A stretch of 11,459 nucleotides of DNA, from NCBI GenBank assembly GCA_002691835.1, contig NZJA01000119.1:36775-48233 (forward strand), in the 5' to 3' direction. Numbering within the stretch: the first letter of the stretch is position 1; each line of letters begins with the position of its first letter. The position numbers were made by a program, and so were the translations under genes. Shown here piece after piece: positions 6,586-11,459 of this stretch. A model generated the notes under the pieces. That model was not told the origin of the DNA. It did no database searches and worked only from the letters and a program-made list of their open reading frames with translations. The stretch is from Planctomycetota bacterium. GTDB taxonomy: Bacteria > Planctomycetota > UBA8108 > UBA1146.

Positions 6586-8214
6586 ATGGTTCCACGTAAT
6601 CGCACCGCAGATCGTTTCTCCCACTCGAGGCAATGGCTCGTCGCCATTCTCGCTCTGACCCTGGGTTGGTCGAGTGCACAAATTGGGATCGCCGCGACTG
6701 CCGGACCCGAGAAAACCTCGACCACTGCTGAGCGCATCTTTGAGTCTGGGGAAGTCCGCGAACTGGGCCTGGTAGAAGCCATCCAGTTAGCCCTCGAACA
6801 CAACCTGGGACTTCAAGTACAAAGGGTCTCCCAAGGGAAGGCGTTTCTCGATCCGATCATCGCTGAAGCGGCATTTGATCCACTCTTCAGCACCGGATTC
6901 ACCCTCAGTGAATCGGAGACCACATCGACCAGCATCATCGACGGAGCAGCTGTTGGTGAAACCTCAAAAAGGTCCAATGACAGCTATTTCATGGGCCTTT
7001 CAGGGCTGATGCGCTACGGCACAAGCTGGCAGTTTCGCCTCAATGGAAATCGCTCAGAAAGCTCTGTTGTCAGCCCCTTTTTCTCTCCCCTCAACTATCG
7101 CAGCGGAGTCGAACTCACCCTGAGCCAGCCGCTCCTCAGAGGTCGCGGCCGCGATATAACCGAAACCAATTTGCGAGTCGCCTTGCGCAATGCCGAAGCT
7201 TCAAAACTGGCGACTGTGCGGGGGATGGAAACCACTGTGGCTGCAGTCGAAAGCAGCTACTGGGATCTGGTCTACGCCCGGCGCAATGTCGAGGTCCAAC
7301 GCAGCGCCCTGCAGGAAGCCGAAGAGCTCCTCGAGCTCAATCGCCGTCGCCTGGAAGTCGAAGTCGGCACCCGTCTCGATGTCATCAGCGCAGAAGCCAA
7401 CGTCGCCACCCAGAGGGCCAGCATCATCTCTGCCCTCAATCTCCTGCGCGATTTGCAAGACGTCCTCCTCGACACCATCAACGCCCCGGAATTCCGCGGT
7501 GGGAAAAATGTCGCCTCGCTTTTGAAAGATCTGGAAGTCGTCCCCACCACAGCGATCGATCCGACCCAATTTGACCCCGACCTTGAAAGCGTCGTTCAGG
7601 AAGCCCTCGTACGGCGCCTGGAACTGGCTCAGAGCAGCCTCCAGATCGACAGCAGCGAGGATCTGCTGAAAGTTCGTGAGAACGATCTCTTGCCAACCCT
7701 CGACCTCACCGGCAGCTTCAGCCAGCCGGGCAACGGTCTCGAATTCGGTGATTCCTGGTCGGACGTGGGAGACGACTACGCTTGGAGTGCCGGCCTGAAT
7801 CTGCAGATCCCCTTCGGCCAGAGGGCTGCACAAAATCGTGAGATGCAGGCTCGTGAAGACCTGAGACTCGCACAACTCAGCAAAGAGCAAATCTCCAACG
7901 GCATCATTCTGGAAGTGACCCGCGCCGTTCGCGAGCTCGACAGTGCCCGCCAAAGCGTTGAGACAACCCAAGCCGCCACTCGACTGCGTCGTGAGGAACT
8001 CGACGGAGAAACCCGCCGACTGGAGGCAGGAGTCTCCACCGCCTATCAGGTTCTTCAGGTACAAAACAGCCTGCTGGCCGCTCAGGTTCAGGACCTGCAA
8101 GCACAGATCCGGGTCCGAAAAGCCATCACCGGATATCGCAATGCCACCGGCACGATCCTGAAGGATTACGGCATTCGACTCGATGAATTGCTTCAACCGG
8201 GGCCTTTGAAATAA
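6586..8214 (+). CDS. TolC-family outer-membrane efflux protein
   Basis: The start is set at ATG 6586 by CGGAGG (6574-6579), 6 nt upstream; a TTG at 6511 is in frame but has no such site and would put 25 residues before the signal peptide. The product is 542 residues. An n-region rich in Arg is followed by a hydrophobic core (about residues 17-35, LVAILALTLGW) and a signal-peptidase-like site near IAATA-GP. Two outer-membrane efflux (OEP) repeats follow. Each pairs long amphipathic coiled-coil helices with beta segments: first from LGLVEAIQLALEHN and the SGVELTLSQPLLRGRG strand, second from LVRRLELAQSSLQID and the LPTLDLTGSF strand. TolC-type trimers form the outer-membrane tunnel of tripartite efflux or type I secretion. 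No periplasmic adaptor, RND pump or ABC exporter is nearby, so its partner is elsewhere. Confidence 0.92.
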   Translation: MVPRNRTADRFSHSRQWLVAILALTLGWSSAQIGIAATAGPEKTSTTAERIFESGEVRELGLVEAIQLALEHNLGLQVQRVSQGKAFLDPIIAEAAFDPLFSTGFTLSESETTSTSIIDGAAVGETSKRSNDSYFMGLSGLMRYGTSWQFRLNGNRSESSVVSPFFSPLNYRSGVELTLSQPLLRGRGRDITETNLRVALRNAEASKLATVRGMETTVAAVESSYWDLVYARRNVEVQRSALQEAEELLELNRRRLEVEVGTRLDVISAEANVATQRASIISALNLLRDLQDVLLDTINAPEFRGGKNVASLLKDLEVVPTTAIDPTQFDPDLESVVQEALVRRLELAQSSLQIDSSEDLLKVRENDLLPTLDLTGSFSQPGNGLEFGDSWSDVGDDYAWSAGLNLQIPFGQRAAQNREMQAREDLRLAQLSKEQISNGIILEVTRAVRELDSARQSVETTQAATRLRREELDGETRRLEAGVSTAYQVLQVQNSLLAAQVQDLQAQIRVRKAITGYRNATGTILKDYGIRLDELLQPGPLK

Positions 8215-8435
8215 GCGTCGAACCCGGGTGCTAAACAGGCTTTCTTGTCCAAACTGACACTTGTGACTCAACGGTAACGACCTACAACCCGGTCCAAACT
8301 ACCCCTAGGATAGACCCTGTATTAATCGACTGTTATCCAGAGCGAAGGCGGTGGGGCCTATTTGCCTCATGAACCCCCCCAGCTCATTATTCAAAACACT
8401 TCTGTGGGCGGCATACTGCCTGCAGCACTTATGGA
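8215..8435. other. Intergenic region before the dockerin-like gene
   Basis: This 221-bp gap has no recognised RNA gene or clear promoter. It contains one near-match to a DnaA box (TTATCCAGA, 8333-8341), a seven-C run (8374-8380) directly after the ATG at 8369, and the upstream copy of an imperfect direct repeat (from about 8381) described separately. Confidence 0.5.
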
Positions 8436-8518
8436 ATGCAGATGCTCTTCAACAGATCCCTGCTCAAAATTCTTCTGTCGGCATACGTGCTGATGGCAAC
8501 AAGCTTGATGAATGCCCA
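8381..8518 (+). repeat. Imperfect tandem direct repeat covering a signal-peptide segment
   Basis: Two copies lie about 73 bp apart: copy A at about 8381-8443 and copy B at about 8454-8518. The best-conserved part is 8391-8416 against 8464-8486. The blocks TCAAAA, CTTCTGT and CGGCATAC are identical, with two substitutions and one 3-nt gap (21 of 23 aligned bases match). Copy A, read from ATG 8369, encodes a signal-peptide-like stretch (SLFKTLLWAAYCLQHLWNAD) in a different frame from the gene. Copy B encodes the actual signal peptide of the gene (SLLKILLSAYVLMATSLMNA). This suggests an old tandem duplication. Confidence 0.55.
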
Positions 8519-9224
8519 GGAATTCTCCGTGGACATCGAAGTGAGCTCATCCCTGGGATCTGTAGGAGGGGGCATCCAGAACTTGACGTTTGCTCAGGTC
8601 GACGGAGCCTCAGACAGCTTCGTCGACGGAGAAGACCTCTACTCCACAGCCCCGGTTGCAAATGATGCATTCCATGCCTGGTTGAATATCGACGGCTTCA
8701 ATTGGCAGAAATGCCTCCGCTCTCCAACCACCCAAGAGCAAATCTGCGTCATCGGGATCAATTTCTATCAGACGAATCCGGTCTTCTTGCAGTGGAATTC
8801 CTCAGCCCTTCCCGAATCCGGCACCTACACCCTCGAAGATGCCTTTGGTGGGGGAATCCTGTTCGTCGATCTCGAACAGCAAGATTCTCTGTTGATTGAC
8901 AATATTGCCCTGACCAGCCTCGTCCTTCGGGTCACTCCGCCAATCCAGCTGAAGTTTTTGCGCGGAGACGTCAATCAGGATCAAGCCTTCAACATGTCAG
9001 ACGTGGTCACCAGTTTGGGTCAGCTCTTCCAGCCTCTGGCAACACCTCCGATTGGCTGCCTGAAAGCCGCAGACCTCAATGACGACGGCAGCTTCAATCT
9101 CGGAGATCCTATTTATGGGCTCTACCATCTCTTTAATGGGGGACCTCCCCCGCATGCACCGTTCCCTGTATGCGATGAAGATCAGACGCCCGATGACCTC
9201 AATTGCCTGGAACTGTGCCCGTAA
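8436..9224 (+). CDS. Secreted protein with C-terminal dockerin-like calcium-binding domain
   Basis: The product is 262 residues from ATG 8436. ATG 8442 is equally possible, as no convincing Shine-Dalgarno sequence was found for either. Residues 5-28 form a signal peptide ending in LMNAQ. The middle part (about 29-165) is a beta-rich domain I do not recognise; an FSVDIEVSSSLGSVGGGIQN start and a LPESGTYTLEDAF strand hint at a binding or adhesion fold. The C-terminal part from about residue 174 has two EF-hand-like loops (GDVNQDQAFNMSD and ADLNDDGSFNLGD), each followed by a short helix, as in type I dockerins. It ends with GGPPPHAPFPVCDEDQTPDD and conserved cysteines, an ending I associate with planctomycete exported proteins. 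The domain probably anchors or assembles the protein at the cell surface by calcium-dependent contacts, but no cohesin partner is in the window. Confidence 0.82.
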   Translation: MQMLFNRSLLKILLSAYVLMATSLMNAQEFSVDIEVSSSLGSVGGGIQNLTFAQVDGASDSFVDGEDLYSTAPVANDAFHAWLNIDGFNWQKCLRSPTTQEQICVIGINFYQTNPVFLQWNSSALPESGTYTLEDAFGGGILFVDLEQQDSLLIDNIALTSLVLRVTPPIQLKFLRGDVNQDQAFNMSDVVTSLGQLFQPLATPPIGCLKAADLNDDGSFNLGDPIYGLYHLFNGGPPPHAPFPVCDEDQTPDDLNCLELCP

Positions 9225-9460
9225 ACTAATCCGTATACAATCATTTACTATGTATACGTATTCTCCATAAAGTTCAAAAGGGCGCCCAGGGCCATCCTGT
9301 GGCAAGAAATAAACCATACATTCCGGCCAACCCCGCCAGCCCTCGAAACAAGCGTAATGTTTATTTCCAGAATATACGTATCTTTTGTAGGCTTTTGTGA
9401 ATCTATAAACATGTCTTTATTTACGAAGGATACAGCAAGTAACAAGGGTGCGCTGGTGGG
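9225..9460. other. AT-rich convergent intergenic region with repeated ATACGTAT
   Basis: This 236-bp gap between two convergent genes is clearly AT-richer than the coding regions around it. It holds a 7-bp inverted repeat, CGTATAC (9232-9238) and GTATACG (9252-9258), with a 13-nt loop. This could be a weak end-of-transcript hairpin, though no strong T-run follows. The 8-bp palindrome ATACGTAT occurs at 9254-9261 and again at 9374-9381. No ORF, RNA gene or clear rho-independent terminator for either gene was seen. Confidence 0.5.
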
Positions 9461-11074
9461 CTAATCGTCCGCCTTGGGCACGTTGAAGGCCTTGATTCGG
9501 GCATGGGGATCTCTGGGAACACTGCCGCGATCGTCGGGGACGCCGTATTCGGAAGCCAGCCTCTCCAGCTCCGCTTCCAGTTCCTTGCGCACCTCCGCCA
9601 ATTCGGGATCGTCCGCCCGATTCTTCATCTCCTGCGGGTCTGTCTTCAGGTCAAACAGCTCCCACTCGTCGAGATTGTAGAAGTGAATCAACTTGTAGCG
9701 CTCCGTCGCCACACCCCGGTGACGACGCACCATATGCGCAGTGGTCCGATCGCCGTGATATTCGTAATACTGGTAATAGTGGCTTTTGCGGAAGGGGACC
9801 TCTTTCCCCTCCAGCAGCGGTTTCATGCTGATGCCCTGCATCGCCTTCACTTCGGGGCGGTCCATCTCAACCCCGGCCAGATCGAGGAAGGTCTGGGCGT
9901 AGTCCAGATTGCTGACCAGCTGATCGTTGACCTTGCCCGCTTCCGTGACCCCGGGCCAACGGACGATCAACGGCGTGCGGTAGCACTCCTCATACATAAA
10001 GCGCTTGTCGAACCAGCCATGCTCTCCGAGGAAGAACCCCTGATCCGATGAGTAGATGACGATCGTCTCTTTACTGAGGTCGAGATCCTCGAGGGTCTTC
10101 ATCAATCGCCCGATGTTTTCATCGACCGCATGGATACAGCGCAGGTAATCCTTGAGGTAACGCTGGTACTTCCAGCGGACGATTTCCTCGGAACTCATCT
10201 GCCCCAACCTCTGGGTGAATTCGGCATTTCTGGGGCCGTATGAGGCCATCCACGCGGCTTCCTGCTTCTCCGTAAAACCACGCTGCTTCGCCAGTTTCAG
10301 GTCGTGGGGGGTCAGGGTGGTGGCGATCTCCATATCCTGAATCCGCGCCGCCGTCGTTCGTGTGGAGTAGTCATCGAACAGATTGTCCGGCTCGGCGATC
10401 TGCACATCCGCAAACAGATCCAGGTGCCGTGGCGCCGGTTGCCAATGACGGTGGGGGGCCTTGTGCTGCACCATCATCATGAAGGGGCCCTCTTCCGACT
10501 TCCGATCCTTGAGCCAATCGATGGCCAGATCGGTGATGATGTCGGTGGTGTAACCCTCATGCCGACGCTCGTCGAAGCCCTTCTCCGAATCGGCGGGAAA
10601 ACGCATCTTCGGATTGTAATAGGGGCCCTGGCCGATCAGCCGTTCATAGTGATCAAATCCGGTCGGCTCCGATTTCAAATGCCACTTGCCGAAGAGGGCG
10701 GTCTGGTAACCCTCCTGCTGCAGCAGTTTCGGGAAGGTCATCTGTGCGCCATCGAAGCGTTCAGCGTTGGTCAGCACCCCATTCAGATGGCTGTGCTTGC
10801 CGGTCAGGATCACCGCCCGGCTCGGAGCACAGATGGAGTTGGTCACCGCACAGCGGGAAAAGCGCATCCCCTCTGCCGCCAATTGATCCAGGTTTGGAGT
10901 GTTATCCCCGGGGAAACGGCTGCCGTAGGCGCCAATGGCGTGGGAAGCGTGATCGTCGGTAAAGATAAACAGGATATTGGGGGTGGTCGCTTCCACCTCC
11001 CTTTGCTGCGGACTGCCGGCACAACTGGCCAGCAACAACAGCCCTGCTAATAGGATTCCCACCATCGTCCGCAT
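9461..11074 (-). CDS. Lipoprotein S1-family (type I) sulfatase
   Basis: The 537-residue product starts at the minus-strand ATG 11072-11074, with GGAGG (11081-11085) 6 nt upstream. The N-terminus is a lipoprotein signal with a canonical lipobox LASC (Cys18), so the enzyme is likely anchored to a membrane and faces the periplasm or outside. The sulfatase core follows: D40-D41 metal ligands (FIFTDDH), the C82-A-P-S-R86 signature whose cysteine becomes formylglycine, GKWH (129-132), HKAPH (204-208), and D344-Q345 in [13 protein letters not shown] with H352 and K357. The C-terminal subdomain has the usual YKLIHFYN...[16 protein letters not shown] ending. The enzyme hydrolyses sulfate esters or sulfamates; overall style is near heparan/iduronate-type sulfatases, but the substrate is not certain. 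It needs a formylglycine-generating or anaerobic maturase enzyme encoded elsewhere. A channel gene lies 70 bp upstream on the same strand. Confidence 0.93.
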   Translation of the reverse strand: MRTMVGILLAGLLLLASCAGSPQQREVEATTPNILFIFTDDHASHAIGAYGSRFPGDNTPNLDQLAAEGMRFSRCAVTNSICAPSRAVILTGKHSHLNGVLTNAERFDGAQMTFPKLLQQEGYQTALFGKWHLKSEPTGFDHYERLIGQGPYYNPKMRFPADSEKGFDERRHEGYTTDIITDLAIDWLKDRKSEEGPFMMMVQHKAPHRHWQPAPRHLDLFADVQIAEPDNLFDDYSTRTTAARIQDMEIATTLTPHDLKLAKQRGFTEKQEAAWMASYGPRNAEFTQRLGQMSSEEIVRWKYQRYLKDYLRCIHAVDENIGRLMKTLEDLDLSKETIVIYSSDQGFFLGEHGWFDKRFMYEECYRTPLIVRWPGVTEAGKVNDQLVSNLDYAQTFLDLAGVEMDRPEVKAMQGISMKPLLEGKEVPFRKSHYYQYYEYHGDRTTAHMVRRHRGVATERYKLIHFYNLDEWELFDLKTDPQEMKNRADDPELAEVRKELEAELERLASEYGVPDDRGSVPRDPHARIKAFNVPKADD

Positions 11075-11080
11075 CGCACA

Positions 11081-11085
11081 CCTCC
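11081..11085 (-). promoter_or_regulatory. Shine-Dalgarno site of the sulfatase gene
   Basis: GGAGG on the minus strand, 6 nt before ATG 11074, fixes the start so that the product opens with the lipoprotein signal. Confidence 0.75.
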
Positions 11086-11144
11086 GATCAAAACGGCAAA
11101 CACACCGCCCTGATCATCGGTCATGGGGAGCCGACCTCAACCCC

Positions 11145-11459
11145 TCAGCAGGTCTGACAACAGGGACCCTGACGCAACAGGCGACACAGCGTGACCGCCA
11201 CCCAACCACCGGCAAATGGCCCTACAAAGTAGATCCACAGCGGGGCCATCTCGCCGGAAACCAGCGCCGGCCCAAAACTGCGAGCCGGGTTCATCGAAGC
11301 CCCGCTCAGGGAGCCGGCAAGCGCCACCTCAACGGTGACCGTCAAACCGATGACCACCGCAGGGATCGGACCCTTCGCCCAATCCTGATCGATGATCCAG
11401 AAGATCACGCCGACCAGAATCGCCGTCAGCAACACTTCCATCCACAGGCTTCCGATCAG
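11145..11459 (-). CDS. MIP/aquaporin-family channel, C-terminal half (5' end outside window)
   Basis: The minus-strand frame is open through the window edge, so the start lies beyond 11459. The visible 104 residues correspond to about the last three transmembrane segments of a six-helix MIP channel: WMEVLLTAILVGVIFWIID, PAVVIGLTVTVEVALAG and PLWIYFVGPFAGGWVAVTL. The second half-helix signature GASMNPARSFGPALVSG carries the NPA box and the following Arg of the selectivity filter. The family passes water or small neutral solutes such as glycerol; the missing half prevents a choice between AqpZ-like and GlpF-like. The protein ends in GPCCQTC, a short cysteine-rich tail that is unusual for the family. 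The stop is TGA at 11145-11147, 70 bp before the sulfatase start, so the two genes may form one transcription unit. Confidence 0.9.
   Translation of the reverse strand: MIGSLWMEVLLTAILVGVIFWIIDQDWAKGPIPAVVIGLTVTVEVALAGSLSGASMNPARSFGPALVSGEMAPLWIYFVGPFAGGWVAVTLCRLLRQGPCCQTC

Noticed and set aside
6587..6597. GTTCCACGTAAT, resembling half of a parS site
   Set aside because: Only one half matches; the right half needed for GGAACA is absent. It lies at the start of a coding region and is probably chance.
7201..8271. Long minus-strand open frame opposite the TolC-family gene (356 codons)
   Set aside because: The plus-strand gene has clear OEP features. The antisense frame has no recognisable family, no good ribosome site, and is expected from the codon bias of the sense gene.
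8333..8341. TTATCCAGA, one mismatch from a DnaA box (TTATCCACA)
   Set aside because: It is a single copy with no cluster or AT-rich unwinding element nearby, so it does not support a replication origin.
8369..8665. Separate small gene starting at ATG 8369 with a signal-peptide-like N-terminus
   Set aside because: Beyond the duplicated segment it only overlaps the dockerin-like gene in another frame and shows no protein-like pattern; it is better explained as a repeat copy.
10304..11050. Plus-strand open frame opposite the sulfatase (248 codons), with another at 9503-10051
   Set aside because: The minus-strand sulfatase has all catalytic motifs. The opposite frames are low-complexity shadows with no family features.

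Overview
The window looks like chromosomal DNA of a planctomycete or a close relative. This rests on a dockerin-like exported protein with the ending typical of planctomycete proteins (paired D-x-N-x-D loops, then GGPPP...PFPVC.ED.T.D.L.C), a lipoprotein sulfatase, a GPLE-type TatA, and a Soj/Spo0J (parA-parB) locus with its own parS-like sites. These are inferences from family knowledge; no database search was possible. All protein-coding regions share one moderately GC-rich composition. The one clearly AT-richer stretch is the intergenic region at 9225-9460.

Layout. (1) 1-1521 (+): 3' part of a large protein with OstA/LptA-like repeats, probably an envelope or lipopolysaccharide-transport type protein. 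(2) 1661-2317 (+): a probable lipoprotein. (3) 2511-2756 (+): tatA, with a candidate promoter upstream and two terminator-like hairpins downstream. (4) 2922-3644 (-): a YfcE-like metallophosphoesterase with a TTG start. (5) 3645-3872: a divergent intergenic region with two parS-like palindromes. (6) 3873-5553 (+): overlapping parA and parB. (7) 5639-6403 (+): a polytopic membrane protein that may be a dead relative of M50B site-2 proteases. (8) 6586-8214 (+): a TolC-family outer-membrane protein. (9) 8436-9224 (+): a secreted dockerin-like protein whose signal-peptide region seems to be tandemly duplicated upstream. (10) 9461-11074 (-): an S1-type lipoprotein sulfatase. (11) 11145-11459 (-): the C-terminal half of an aquaporin-family channel, cut by the window edge.

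Working together. The left and central block (1-8214) is mostly core cell biology: envelope assembly, Tat export and chromosome segregation. The parS pair directly upstream of parAB suggests the region lies near the replication origin, though no DnaA-box cluster is seen. The right block (8436-11459) holds accessory exported functions: an extracellular dockerin-like protein, a sulfatase for sulfated substrates and a channel. The sulfatase and channel share a strand with a 70-bp gap and could be co-transcribed.

No rRNA, tRNA, CRISPR array, insertion sequence or transposase was recognised. No gene-free stretch exceeds 300 bp. The points most worth a second look are the variant parS pair, the degenerate M50-like protein next to parB, and the duplicated signal-peptide segment.
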